This document shows positions 7,872 through 17,170 of a DNA stretch of 64,000 nucleotides, one piece after another. The stretch is from Rhizobium sp. GN54 (lineage in GTDB: Bacteria; Pseudomonadota; Alphaproteobacteria; Rhizobiales; Rhizobiaceae). Both the position numbers and the translations under genes were made by a program. The notes below the pieces were generated by a model. It saw only the letters and a program-made list of their open reading frames with translations, was not told the origin of the DNA and ran no database searches. Position 1 is the stretch's first letter. Each line of letters begins with the position of its first letter. The stretch is taken from assembly GCF_021026345.1 (NCBI RefSeq), contig NZ_JAJNCZ010000002.1:372001-436000 (forward strand), in the 5' to 3' direction.

Positions 7872-8570
7872 TCAGGCGCCGGCCATCATGTTGTGCTTGC
7901 GCTTCATGAAGTCCTTGGCCGTCTCCACGGCCACGGCCGCATCGCGGCAGTAGGCGTCGGCGCCGACGGCCTTGCCGAATTCCTCGTTCAGTGGCGCGCC
8001 GCCGACGAGGACGACGTAGTCGTCGCGCAGGCCCTTTTCCTTCAGCGTGTCGATCACGACCTTCATGTAGGGCATGGTCGTCGTCAACAGCGCTGACATG
8101 CCGAGGATGTCCGGCTGCTCGCGCTCGATCGCTTCGAGGTAGTTCTCGACCGGGTTGTTGATGCCGAGGTCGACGACGTCGAAGCCCGCACCCTCCATCA
8201 TCATGCCGACGAGGTTCTTGCCGATATCGTGGATGTCGCCCTTGACGGTGCCGATCACCATCTTGCCGAGCTTCGGCGCGCCGGTCTCGGCGAGCAGCGG
8301 GCGGAGGATGAACATGCCGGCCTTCATGGCGTTGGCGGAGAGAAGCACTTCGGGGACGAAGAGGATGCCGTCGCGGAAATCGATGCCGACGATGCGCATG
8401 CCCTCGACCAGCGCCTGGGTCAGGATGTCGTAGGGCGTCCAGCCGCGTTCGAGGAGAATGTTGGTTCCTTCCTCGATCTCTTCCTTCAGGCCGTCGTAGA
8501 GATCGTCGTGCATCTGCTGCACGAGCTCTTCGTCGGAGAGGTCGGCGAGAATGATTTCGTCGTCTGCCAT
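7872..8570 (-). CDS. corrinoid (B12-binding) methyl-carrier protein, MtbC/MtgC-like
   Basis: A 232-aa methyltransferase cognate corrinoid protein. The N-terminal ~95 residues form the helical B12-binding-2 cap (ending VPEVLLSANAMKAGM). The rest is a Rossmann B12-binding domain with the DxHxxG motif (GDIHDIGKN) supplying the lower axial His to cobalt, followed by GFDVVDLGIN and VLVGGAPL. It would accept a methyl group from the MttB-family protein encoded divergently and pass it to the folate methyltransferase. The start at 8570 is supported by GAGGAG immediately upstream. About 300 bp of divergent promoter region separates it from mttB. Confidence 0.93.
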   Translation of the reverse strand: MADDEIILADLSDEELVQQMHDDLYDGLKEEIEEGTNILLERGWTPYDILTQALVEGMRIVGIDFRDGILFVPEVLLSANAMKAGMFILRPLLAETGAPKLGKMVIGTVKGDIHDIGKNLVGMMMEGAGFDVVDLGINNPVENYLEAIEREQPDILGMSALLTTTMPYMKVVIDTLKEKGLRDDYVVLVGGAPLNEEFGKAVGADAYCRDAAVAVETAKDFMKRKHNMMAGA

Positions 8571-8875
8571 GAGTGTCTCCTCGTCTCCAGTGGCACGGCA
8601 GGCACGGGCCGGGCAGTCCAGTGTTAGCGATGTTGCCGTTAAAATCCGATTTCGAAAGCGACGTCGCGCAGAGCAAAAAGCGACGGCGCGAACAGGATCA
8701 TGGTAACGGCTGAAGACCGGCATTGACAGGGCAAATCAAAGGGGCGACTGGATGCCCGGGCGGTGTCTCCCCTGCGCCAGCCGTTGGCGCATTTCGACCC
8801 GTCCCGAGTCGATCGCTTGGTAGCATATGAGCATCAGGCGACGGAGCGCCGTTCAAAACTTGAGGAAATACGGAC
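8571..8875. promoter_or_regulatory. divergent intergenic region between corrinoid protein gene and mttB
   Basis: These ~305 bp contain no convincing gene. They must carry the promoters for both the corrinoid protein (minus) and mttB (plus). No riboswitch signature (no B12 box) and no obvious strong palindromic operator was recognised. Confidence 0.5.
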
Positions 8876-10450
8876 ATGAGTTTGACGACAGAGCAGCCGG
8901 AAGGTGAAGGCGGCGGTCGCCGCGCACGCGGCGAAGGACGCGGAGCAGCGGCCCGCCGCGCATCGCGCTCCGGCGGTGGCCCCGGCCCGTCCTTGCCCTA
9001 CATCACCCGCAAGATCCGCGAGTACGAGGTGCTGGACGAGGAAGGCCTGCAACTGATCGAACGCAATGCCGACACGGTGCTGGAAGAGATCGGCATCGAG
9101 TTCCGCGACGACGCCGAGGCGCTCGCGCTGTGGAAGGATGCCGGCTGCGAGATCCGGGGCGAGCGGGTGCATTTCCCCAAGGGCCTCTGCCGCGAACTCC
9201 TGAAGACGGCTCCGAAGACCTTTACCTGGCACGCCCGCAATCCGGTGCGCAGCGCCGAGATCGGCGGCAAGGCGACCGTCTTCGCCCCCGTCTACGGCCC
9301 TCCCTTCGTGCGCGACCTCGAGGGCAACCGCCGCTATGCAACGATCGAGGACTTCCGCAACTTCGTGAAGCTCGCCTACATGGCGCCGTCCATGCATTCG
9401 TCGGGCGGCACGGTCTGCGAGCCGGTCGACATCCCGGTGAACAAGCGTCACCTCGACATGGTCTACAGCCACATCAAATATTCCGACAAGCCGTTCATGG
9501 GCTCGGTGACCGCGCCCGAACGCGCCGAGGACACGATCGCCATGGCGAAGCTCGTCTTCGGCGAGGACTTCGTCGAGAAGAATACGGTGACGCTGAACCT
9601 GATCAACGCCAACTCGCCGATGGTCTTCGACGAGACCATGGTGGGTGCGCTGAAGGTCTATGCGCGCCACAACCAGGCCTCGGTCGTCTCGCCCTTCATC
9701 CTGTCCGGCGCGATGAGCCCGGTGACGGTCGCGGGCACGCTGACGCAGATTCTCGCCGAGGTGCTGGCAGGGGCCGCCTTCACGCAGCTGATCCGGGCCG
9801 GCTCGCCGGTGCTGTTCGGCACGTTCGCCGCCTCGATCTCGATGCAGTCGGGCGCGCCCACCTTCGGTACGCCGGAGCCGTCGCTGGTCTCCTATGGTGC
9901 GGCCCAGCTCGCCCGCCGTCTCGGACTGCCGTTCCGTACCGGCGGTTCGCTCTGCGGCTCCAAGGTTCCGGATGCGCAGGCGGCACACGAGAGCGCCAAC
10001 ACGCTGAACATGACGCTGCTCGCCGGCACCAATTTCGTGCTGCATGCGGCCGGCTGGCTGGAGGGCGGCCTGGTGTCGTCCTATGAGAAGTTCATGATCG
10101 ACCAGGACCAGCTCGGCATGATGCAGAAGATGGCCGAGGGCATCGATCTCTCCGCCGATGCGCAGGCGCTCGACGCGATCCGCGAGGTCGGTCCCGGCAG
10201 CCACTATCTCGGCTGCGCACATACGCAGGCGAACTTCCAGACCGCGTTCTACCGCTCGCCGCTTGCCGACAACAACTCGTTCGAGCAGTGGGAGATCGAG
10301 GGCAGCAAGCGCATCGAGCAGCGCGCCAACGCGCTCTGCCGCACCTGGCTGGAAAACTACGAGGCACCCTATCTCGATCCGGCGATCGACGAGGCGTTGC
10401 TGGAATACATGGCCAAGCGCAAGGATTCGATGCCCGACGCCTTCACCTGA
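8876..10450 (+). CDS. mttB: MttB-family (non-pyrrolysine) trimethylamine/betaine:corrinoid methyltransferase
   Basis: A 524-aa member of the trimethylamine methyltransferase (MttB) superfamily. After a low-complexity Arg/Gly-rich N-terminus (residues ~8-40), the barrel begins around PYITRKIREYEVLDEEGL. Segments such as AIREVGPGSHYLGCAHT and the FTW-HARNP region are family hallmarks. The frame is open through the full length with no internal amber codon, so pyrrolysine is not used. Non-Pyl homologues (MtgB, MtpB, MtcB) demethylate glycine betaine, proline betaine or carnitine. The substrate here is inferred to be a quaternary amine from the betaine transporter and betaine-homocysteine methyltransferase nearby. 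The start has TGAGGA about 10 bases upstream. Confidence 0.92.
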   Translation: MSLTTEQPEGEGGGRRARGEGRGAAARRASRSGGGPGPSLPYITRKIREYEVLDEEGLQLIERNADTVLEEIGIEFRDDAEALALWKDAGCEIRGERVHFPKGLCRELLKTAPKTFTWHARNPVRSAEIGGKATVFAPVYGPPFVRDLEGNRRYATIEDFRNFVKLAYMAPSMHSSGGTVCEPVDIPVNKRHLDMVYSHIKYSDKPFMGSVTAPERAEDTIAMAKLVFGEDFVEKNTVTLNLINANSPMVFDETMVGALKVYARHNQASVVSPFILSGAMSPVTVAGTLTQILAEVLAGAAFTQLIRAGSPVLFGTFAASISMQSGAPTFGTPEPSLVSYGAAQLARRLGLPFRTGGSLCGSKVPDAQAAHESANTLNMTLLAGTNFVLHAAGWLEGGLVSSYEKFMIDQDQLGMMQKMAEGIDLSADAQALDAIREVGPGSHYLGCAHTQANFQTAFYRSPLADNNSFEQWEIEGSKRIEQRANALCRTWLENYEAPYLDPAIDEALLEYMAKRKDSMPDAFT

Positions 10451-10501
10451 AAGGCTCCCGAACGCGCCAGGGAGCAAGGCGGAGCATCGGCGGTGGCGGA
10501 C

Positions 10502-10561
10502 ATGATCCAGAAGGAGGTCTGGCGACCGCACTACGAACTGCAGGGGCCGAAGCCGAAATGA
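10502..10561 (+). CDS. candidate 19-codon leader peptide between mttB and the ferredoxin gene
   Basis: A short open frame encodes MIQKEVWRPHYELQGPKPK and stops at TGA, overlapping the ferredoxin start by ATGA. It lies 51 bp after the mttB stop and about 30 bp before a strong terminator hairpin. It has no strong ribosome binding site of its own. It could be a leader peptide coupling translation, or a relic of an earlier reading frame; the evidence for translation is only its position. Confidence 0.25.
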   Translation: MIQKEVWRPHYELQGPKPK

Positions 10562-11253
10562 CGGCGGGACGCCCCACCAGCACAACGATCCGTGCGGCTT
10601 TCGAGCCGCACGGTCTTTTTTTGCGCGGCGTCGTGAATTTTGCCGAACCTGACGCGGCGCCGATCCTGCCGGACGGCCGCTGGGCGGCGAGCGTCGCGCT
10701 GATCGGCAATGTCGGAAGCTCGATCTGGCCGCATTTCCGCGCCTGGCAGGACGAGGCACCGGATCGGGGCGGCCGCGATCCGCTCGATGCGTGGTCGAAG
10801 GCGGTGGTCGGGCCGCTTGCCGCCGGATGGGGAGCTGCAGCCTATTATCCCTCCGACCCGCCCTGGCAGCCGTTCCAGCAATGGGCGATGCGGGCAGAGG
10901 GCCTGCGGGCCTCGCCGCTCGGCATCCTGATCCATCCGGTCTACGGGCTCTGGCACGGCTATCGCGCCGCGCTCGGCTTTGCTCATGCGCTCCATGCCGA
11001 AGCCGAGGCCGGGCCGGGGCCGCATCCGTGCGATACCTGCCGCGACCGGCCCTGCCTTAGCCCCTGTCCCGCCGGGGCTGTGACGGCTGCGGGCTTCGAC
11101 GTTCCGGCCTGCCGCGGCCATGTGCGGACCAACGCCGGCCGGGACGGCTGCATGACGGCCGGTTGCCTCGCCCGCGCCGCCTGTCCCATCGGCGAGGGGT
11201 ATCGCTACTGCGACGATCAACTGCGCTTCCACATGGCGGCGCTTGGGCTGTGA
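10558..11253 (+). CDS. ferredoxin-like 4Fe-4S cluster protein
   Basis: A 231-aa protein related to QueG-like/4Fe-4S ferredoxin proteins. The N-terminal part carries PHGLFLRGVVNF and VALIGNVGSSIWPHF, and the middle the conserved SDPPWQPFQQWAMRAEGL. The C-terminal third has a cysteine cluster: CDTCRDRPCLSPCPAGAV, CRGH, GCMTAGCLARAACPIG. The motifs suggest one or two Fe-S clusters. Electron transfer to the corrinoid activase would be a plausible but unproven role. A strong intrinsic terminator hairpin lies inside codons 11-22. A GTG at 10633 is an alternative start, but it would remove the conserved PHGLFLRG segment. Confidence 0.8.
   Translation: MTAGRPTSTTIRAAFEPHGLFLRGVVNFAEPDAAPILPDGRWAASVALIGNVGSSIWPHFRAWQDEAPDRGGRDPLDAWSKAVVGPLAAGWGAAAYYPSDPPWQPFQQWAMRAEGLRASPLGILIHPVYGLWHGYRAALGFAHALHAEAEAGPGPHPCDTCRDRPCLSPCPAGAVTAAGFDVPACRGHVRTNAGRDGCMTAGCLARAACPIGEGYRYCDDQLRFHMAALGL
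10590..10622 (+). terminator. strong intrinsic terminator after mttB, inside the ferredoxin gene
   Basis: A perfect 10-bp stem (CCGTGCGGCT / AGCCGCACGG) with a TTCG tetraloop is followed by TC and a run of seven T. Its form matches the terminator after the gnd gene in this window. It lies within the 5' coding region of the ferredoxin-like gene, so it may both terminate mttB mRNA and attenuate the downstream gene. Confidence 0.75.
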
Positions 11254-11315
11254 TTTGCGACAGAGGCGCGCCGATGCGAGGCTATTTGTCGATTCGATCC
11301 CGGAGTTCGATAACT

Positions 11316-12056
11316 ATGAAGCGTCTGTTCGGCCTCGCGCTCGCCGCCTCGTCGCTCGTCGCAGGCTCGGCTTCGGCCGCCTGCGAGGAGGTCCTCCATC
11401 TTGCCGACAGCTACATCGTCTGCCGCTTCGATCCGGCGCGTGAGACGATCCGCGTCTATGGGGCGGCAGAGGGTGCGAAGGAGCCGCTGACCTACTGGGC
11501 GGTGCGCGACATCCTGCGCGAGGACCGGGAGTTTCTGGTCTTCGGGATGAACGGCGGGATGTATCACCCCGGCTATTCGCCGGTCGGGCTGCTCGTCGAA
11601 TACGGGCGCGAGCGCCATCCGCTGAACCGTGAGGCGGGCGAGGGGAACTTCTTTCTCAAGCCGAACGGGGTGTTCTTCGTCGGCAAGGGTACGGCGGCGG
11701 TGATGGAGACGGAGGCCTTTGCGCGGGCACGGCCGGAGGTGCAGTTCGCCACGCAGTCGGGACCGATGCTGGTCGAGGACGGCCGCATCCACCCGCGCTT
11801 CCTGCCGGATAGCGACAGCCTCTACGTGCGCAACGGTGTCGGCATCCTGCCGGACGGACGCGTGGCGTTTGCGATCTCGCGCGGGGCCGTGCGCTTCCAC
11901 GACTTCGCCACGCTCTTTCGCGATGCGCTGGGCTGCCGGGACGCCCTCTTTCTCGACGGCAGCATTTCCAGCCTCTATGCGCCCGAGGTCCGGCGCAACG
12001 ACCGGTTCTCGCGCATGGGCACGGTGATCGCCGTGACGGGCGGGCTGCCCTATTGA
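11316..12056 (+). CDS. secreted phosphodiester glycosidase family (NAGPA/DUF2233) protein
   Basis: A 246-aa protein with a Sec signal peptide (MKRLFGLALAASSLVAGSASA, cleaved near residue 21) and a phosphodiester glycosidase/NAGPA-fold domain. Family marks are FGMNGGMYHPGYSPVGLLV near residue 75, the middle FATQSGPMLVEDGRIHP and the C-terminal LFLDGSISSLYAP. The ATG at 11316 was chosen because it places the signal peptide at the N terminus. It is exported to the periplasm or beyond; its substrate is unknown. It follows the ferredoxin gene by ~60 bp and shares its direction, but nothing ties it to C1 metabolism. Confidence 0.85.
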   Translation: MKRLFGLALAASSLVAGSASAACEEVLHLADSYIVCRFDPARETIRVYGAAEGAKEPLTYWAVRDILREDREFLVFGMNGGMYHPGYSPVGLLVEYGRERHPLNREAGEGNFFLKPNGVFFVGKGTAAVMETEAFARARPEVQFATQSGPMLVEDGRIHPRFLPDSDSLYVRNGVGILPDGRVAFAISRGAVRFHDFATLFRDALGCRDALFLDGSISSLYAPEVRRNDRFSRMGTVIAVTGGLPY

Positions 12057-12094
12057 TGCGGATTCCGGGCCCGGGAGGCTCGGGTGCCGGACGC

Positions 12095-12436
12095 TCAGGC
12101 CTTGGGATAGGCCCTTTCGAGGCCGCCCGAGCGGGTCAGGCCGATGCGGAAGGCCTGGTGGGCGGCGTGCTGGCTCGAGCGCGCGGCCTCCATCAGCCGC
12201 ACCTGCAGTCGTGCGGGGGCCGTATTGCCGAGCCATTCGCCGAGCTTTTCCAGCTTCAGCGAGTTCAGGAACCGCCCCTCGGCTGCCCTGGCGAGATGGA
12301 GATCGAGCCCTGCCAGCAGGTTTTCGTCCTGCTGCGGATTTTCCATGAGCAGGACGAGGAACGACTGGTCGGCCTCACCGAGCGCGGAAATCTTCTCTGC
12401 GATCGTGTCCCGGTCGGGAAAGGCGGCTGCGTTCAT
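12095..12436 (-). CDS. conserved hypothetical protein
   Basis: A 113-aa protein starting MNAAAFPDRDTIAEKISALGEADQ with no recognised domain. The body is charged and helical, with LLAGLDLHLARAAEGRFLN and EWLGNTAPARLQVRLMEAARSS stretches. A GGAGA sequence about 8 bases before the ATG supports the start. It converges on the NAGPA gene, and a rhizobial palindromic repeat lies between its 5' end and the betaine-homocysteine methyltransferase gene. Function unknown. Confidence 0.65.
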   Translation of the reverse strand: MNAAAFPDRDTIAEKISALGEADQSFLVLLMENPQQDENLLAGLDLHLARAAEGRFLNSLKLEKLGEWLGNTAPARLQVRLMEAARSSQHAAHQAFRIGLTRSGGLERAYPKA

Positions 12437-12539
12437 CGGCTCGGTCTCCAGCGAATCTCTGTGGGTATCCCGGATAGTGGAGGGCGAGGGGGCGTGCAAG
12501 TTGTGCTGTATGGCGGGCGATGCTCGGCCTGGCTTCAAC

Positions 12540-12591
12540 GGCCCCTCATCCGCCTGCCGGCACCTTCTCCCCGTGAACGGGGAGAAGGGCG
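12540..12591. repeat. rhizobial palindromic repeat (RIME-like), partial
   Basis: GCCCCTCATCCGCCTGCCGG is followed by a hairpin built from CCTTCTCCCCG and CGGGGAGAAGG. The same unit recurs, with variations, at 24921-25057, inside cobN at 25745-25846 and at 62759-62894. It lies between two minus-strand genes. Confidence 0.75.
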
Positions 12592-12605
12592 GTCGCCGGC
12601 GATGC

Positions 12606-13625
12606 TCAGCCCCTGCCGCGGCGGCCGCGTTCGCGGGCGGGGGCCGCGGCGCTTTCGCTGGCGGTCTTGTTGCGAAGCGGGCCGATGACGTCGACGATCG
12701 TCTCCAGCGTCGGGCGCTGGCGCGGCTCGTGGGCGTCGAGCGCCTGGCGCATGGCGGCGAGGTGCTCGCAGGAGGTGCCGCAGCAGCCGCCGATGATGCG
12801 GGCGCCGGCGTCGCGGGCGAGCCTTGCATATTCCGCCATCAGCGGCGGCGTACCGGAATAGTGGATTTCGGCGCCGCGATATTCCGGGATGCCGCAATTG
12901 CCCTTGACGACGACGGTCGCGGACGGATCGGCGCCGGTCATGTCGAGCAGCGAGGAGAGGATGTCGGAGGCGCCGACGCCGCAATTGGCGCCGACGGCGA
13001 GCGGGCCCGTGCCGATGTCGCCGGCAACGCCGTGGATGTCCTTCGGATGCAGGCCCATCATCGTCTTGCCGGCGGTGTCGAACGAACCGGTATAGACGAA
13101 GGGCAGGCCGACCTTGACGGCGGCCTCGGCGGCGGCGCGGATTTCTTCGGGCGAGGACATGGTCTCGATCCAGGCGACATCGGCGCCGCCGGCCTTCAGG
13201 CCCTCGATCTGCTCGGCGAAGGCTGCGACGGCATCCTCGTAGGTCAGCCCGCCGAGCGGTACCAGCAATTCGCCGGTCGGGCCGACGGAGCCTGCGACGA
13301 TCACCTTGCGCGGTGCCTTCCCGGCGACGGCGCGGGCGATCTCGGCGGCCTTCTTGTTGAGGTCGAAGACGCGATCCTGCGCATGGTGCAGCTTGAGGCG
13401 GTGACGCGTGCCGCCGAAGGTGTTGGTCAGGATGATGTCGGCACCAGCATCGACGAAATCCTGATGCAGCTTCGTGATGTTCTCGGGCTTCGCCTCGTTC
13501 CAGAGCTCCGGCGCCTCGCCGGCCTCCAGGCCCATGGCGAACAGCGAGGTGCCGGTGGCACCGTCGGCGAGCAGGAAGGGCTTTTCGGCGAGCAGCGTTG
13601 CGAGCGCGTTGTTTTCGGTCGTCAT
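12606..13625 (-). CDS. bmt: betaine-homocysteine-type S-methyltransferase
   Basis: A 339-aa homocysteine S-methyltransferase family protein. Motifs visible are LADGATGTSLFAMGL near the N terminus, ADIILTNTFGGTRHRL, GSVGPTGELL, the zinc-ligand segment VGANCGVGASD with its Cys, and the C-terminal double-Cys zinc motif IIGGCCGTSCEH. Such enzymes transfer a methyl group from glycine betaine (or a related donor) to homocysteine, giving methionine and dimethylglycine. The start at 13625 (MTTENNALATLL) fits the family length and has GGGAAAG upstream. A palindromic operator at 13711-13730 fits sulfur-amino-acid control. The betaine transporter lies immediately upstream. Confidence 0.9.
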   Translation of the reverse strand: MTTENNALATLLAEKPFLLADGATGTSLFAMGLEAGEAPELWNEAKPENITKLHQDFVDAGADIILTNTFGGTRHRLKLHHAQDRVFDLNKKAAEIARAVAGKAPRKVIVAGSVGPTGELLVPLGGLTYEDAVAAFAEQIEGLKAGGADVAWIETMSSPEEIRAAAEAAVKVGLPFVYTGSFDTAGKTMMGLHPKDIHGVAGDIGTGPLAVGANCGVGASDILSSLLDMTGADPSATVVVKGNCGIPEYRGAEIHYSGTPPLMAEYARLARDAGARIIGGCCGTSCEHLAAMRQALDAHEPRQRPTLETIVDVIGPLRNKTASESAAAPARERGRRGRG

Positions 13626-13956
13626 CGGTTCAACTTTCCCGTCCGTCCCCGGACCGGCGGGCGGTCGAAGGCACATTGTCATGTCGGCGTGAGGCTATGC
13701 TTGCATCCGGATATAAAGATTTCTTTATGTCCGCGCAAGCAATGAAGGCGGCGATGGGGTGCATCCCGCAGGAAAGAGGCGGGCCGCAGGCTGGTGTAAC
13801 GGCGCGTGCTCTCCGATCATCTCTCCGACAAGGGAGGGAAGCCCCGCCGCTCCCGTCTGCCCCCCTACGCTGACGCGTGATCCGGCGGCTACCGGAGGCA
13901 GGCGAGATCTTCCAGCGCCCCGCAAGCCCATGCCTTGATACGTCCTCTGCGGGCGT
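13626..13956. other. intergenic region upstream of bmt
   Basis: About 330 bp with no gene. It separates the betaine transporter ATPase end from bmt and contains the ATAAAGATTTCTTTAT operator. Nothing else was recognised. Confidence 0.6.
13711..13730. promoter_or_regulatory. palindromic operator upstream of bmt (SahR/ArsR-type candidate)
   Basis: ATATAAAGATTTCTTTATGT has 7-bp inverted arms ATAAAGA/TCTTTAT around a TT spacer, about 86 bp before the bmt start. It resembles the AT-rich palindromes bound by SAH-responsive ArsR-family regulators of methionine-cycle genes in alphaproteobacteria. The regulator itself is not in this window. Confidence 0.55.
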
Positions 13957-14998
<1,042 letters not shown>

Positions 14999-15006
<8 letters not shown>

Positions 15007-15907
15007 GGATTACCTCCGAATGCTTCTGCAGGCGCTTGCCAAAGGCCTGGCTGGTACGGTCGAAAATGATGGCGATCGCGACGAGTGCGAAGCCGTTGAG
15101 GAAGCCGACGGTGAAGAACTGGTTGTTGATGGCGCCGAGCACGTTCTTGCCGAGCCCGCCGACGCCCACCATCGAGGCGACGACGACCATGGCCAGCGAC
15201 ATCATGATCGTCTGGTTGATGCCGGCCATGATGGTCGGCAGTGCGAGCGGGATCTGGACATTCTTCAGCTTCTGCCAGCCCGAGGAACCGAAGGCGTCGG
15301 CCGCTTCCAGCACCTCCTTGTCGACCAGGCGGATGCCGAGATTGGTGAGCCGGATCATCGGCGGGACGGCGTAGATGACGACGGCGATCATGCCCGGCAC
15401 CTTGCCGATGCCGAAGATCATGACGACGGGGATGAGGTAGACGAAGCTCGGCATCGTCTGCATGACGTCGAGGACGGGATTGACGGTGGCCTGCACCCGG
15501 TCGAAGCGCGCCATCAGGATGCCGATCGGGATTCCGAGCAGGACCGCGAAGATCGTGCAGACGGTGGTCATCGCCAGCGTCACCATCGCGTCGTTCCAGA
15601 GGCCGAACAGGCCGATGAAGTACATGGCGAGCGCGGTGCCGATCGTGACCTTCACGCTGCGGCTGCCGAGGTAGACGATCACCAGCATCACGATCAGGAT
15701 GATCGGCCAGGGCGAGGTGACGAACAGGCGCTCCAGAAAGTTCAGGAACACCTGCAGCGGTTGCACGGCGGTGTCGATGAGGTCGCTGTAGGAGCGCACG
15801 AAGGCCTTGAAGCCGTCGTCGATCGTCTTGCGTCCCGCACGGATCGTCGAGTCGCTGAGCGCGGGAAACTTGCAAAGCATCGCCGGCAAGTAGTCGCACA
15901 GTGCCAT
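14999..15907 (-). CDS. glycine betaine/proline-type ABC transporter, permease (ProW-like)
   Basis: A 302-aa integral membrane protein with several predicted helices (RLFVTSPWPIILIVMLVIVY; VTIGTALAMYFIGLFGLW; the conserved MPSFVYLIPVVMIFGIGKVPG segment). It carries the EAA-loop-like EVLEAADAFGSSGWQKLKNVQIPLALP that contacts the ATPase. The start at MALCDYLPAM has AGGGGAT upstream. It follows the binding-protein gene after a 265-bp gap holding a terminator-like hairpin, which may set a higher binding-protein level. Confidence 0.92.
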
Positions 15908-16124
15908 ATCAATCCCCTTGTTCCGCCGGTTGCGCTTCCCGTTGATCGCACCAGGGCACAACCTTCCTCGGGATTGTTCTTGTGCTTATGCGCACCGGCT
16001 TTTCGTTATCCTTGTCTTTTTCACACGAAGCGGCGCATCGGCCTGTGCTGTTTGCGACCTTGCTTTTTCTCCGGTCGCAATTGCGGGCAGCATCCGCACA
16101 GCCGGTCTTCCACCTGCAGCGACG

Positions 16125-16157
16125 AAAAAGGGCCGCCGGCATTCGCCGTCGGCCCTC
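16125..16157 (-). terminator. attenuator-like terminator between binding-protein and permease genes
   Basis: On the minus strand, AGGGCCGACGGC pairs with GCCGGCGGCCCT (one G-G mismatch) around an AATG loop, followed by TTTTT. It lies about 15 bp downstream of the binding-protein stop and before the permease start. Partial read-through would favour the binding protein, as is common in binding-protein-first transporters. Confidence 0.7.
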
Positions 16158-16171
16158 CGTCAGTGAGCGGG

Positions 16172-17170
16172 TCAGAGGGACGCCTTGACCTTCTCGGCGA
16201 CCTCCGGGGAAACCCATTTGGTCCACATCTCGGGGTAGGTCTCCAGGAAATACTTGGCGGCGTCCTCGTTCGTGCCCTGGTTGTCGCCCATCCAGGCGAG
16301 AACCTTGCCGACCGTCTGGTTGTCCCACTGGCGCGTCTTCATGTAGTCCATGGTGACGCCGGCCTTGTCGGCGAAGGCCTTGGTCACGACGGTGTAGACG
16401 TCGGAGACCGGATAGGCGTTGACCTTAGGGCTCGGGCAGTCGGGGATCGCGGTGCAGGCGTCCCATTCCTTCTTGTCGTGTTCGACGCCGAAGGAGAGCT
16501 TGGTCATCTCGTATTTGCCGAGAATGGCCGTGGGCGCCCAGTAGTAGCCGAGCCAGCCGGTCTTCTTCTCGAAGGCGTTGGCGATCGAGCCGTCGAGGCC
16601 GGCGGCCGAGCCGGTGTCGACGAGGTCGAAGCCGGCATCCTTGGCGTTCAGCGCGTTATAGAGGTTGGCGGTGGACACCTGGCAGTTCCAGCCGGACGGG
16701 CAATTATGCACCGCGGCCTTGGACGGGTCCTCGGGAGCCGGGAAGAGTTCGGGATGCTTGAGCGCGTCCTGCACCGACTTGATGTCGGGGTGGGCGTCGG
16801 CGAGGAACTTCGGGATCCACCAGCCCTCGACGCCGCCTTCCGACAGCAGCGGTGCGGCCTGGATCAGGCGGCCTTCGGCGATTGCCGCGTCGAGCGAGGT
16901 GCGGACCGAATTGACCCAGAACTCGGGGGCGACGTCGGGTTCGCCCTTCTCGTTCATGGAGGTGAAGGTGGGCATGGTGTCGCCTGTGACGAGCGTCACC
17001 GTGCAGCCGTAGCCGTTTTCGAGGATGATCTTGTCGACATAGGCGGCGACGCCGGCAGAAGCCCAGTTCATCTCGGCGATCGATACGCTGCCGCAATCGG
17101 CAGCCTGCGCCGTACCTGCGCCGGCATAGAGGCCGGCGGCGAGGACGGTTGAAGCGAGCAGCTTCTTCAT
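16172..17170 (-). CDS. glycine betaine/proline-type ABC transporter, substrate-binding protein (OpuAC family)
   Basis: A 332-aa periplasmic binding protein with a signal peptide (MKKLLASTVLAAGLYAGAGTAQA; cleavage after residue ~23). The mature domain matches OpuAC/ProX: SIAEMNWASAGVAAYVDKII, the ligand-box-rich WVNSVRTSLDAA and EGWWIPKFLADAHPD, and GWLGYYWAPTAIL, with several Trp residues that would form an aromatic cage for a quaternary ammonium. It has paired Cys (NCPSGWNC; DACTAIPDC). It is the first gene of the transporter operon, with a GGGAGA ribosome binding site. Confidence 0.92.
   Translation of the reverse strand: MKKLLASTVLAAGLYAGAGTAQAADCGSVSIAEMNWASAGVAAYVDKIILENGYGCTVTLVTGDTMPTFTSMNEKGEPDVAPEFWVNSVRTSLDAAIAEGRLIQAAPLLSEGGVEGWWIPKFLADAHPDIKSVQDALKHPELFPAPEDPSKAAVHNCPSGWNCQVSTANLYNALNAKDAGFDLVDTGSAAGLDGSIANAFEKKTGWLGYYWAPTAILGKYEMTKLSFGVEHDKKEWDACTAIPDCPSPKVNAYPVSDVYTVVTKAFADKAGVTMDYMKTRQWDNQTVGKVLAWMGDNQGTNEDAAKYFLETYPEMWTKWVSPEVAEKVKASL

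Noticed and set aside
8876-10450. Possible pyrrolysine (amber) codon in mttB
   Set aside because: The frame is open across the full family length with no internal TAG, so it is a non-pyrrolysine homologue.
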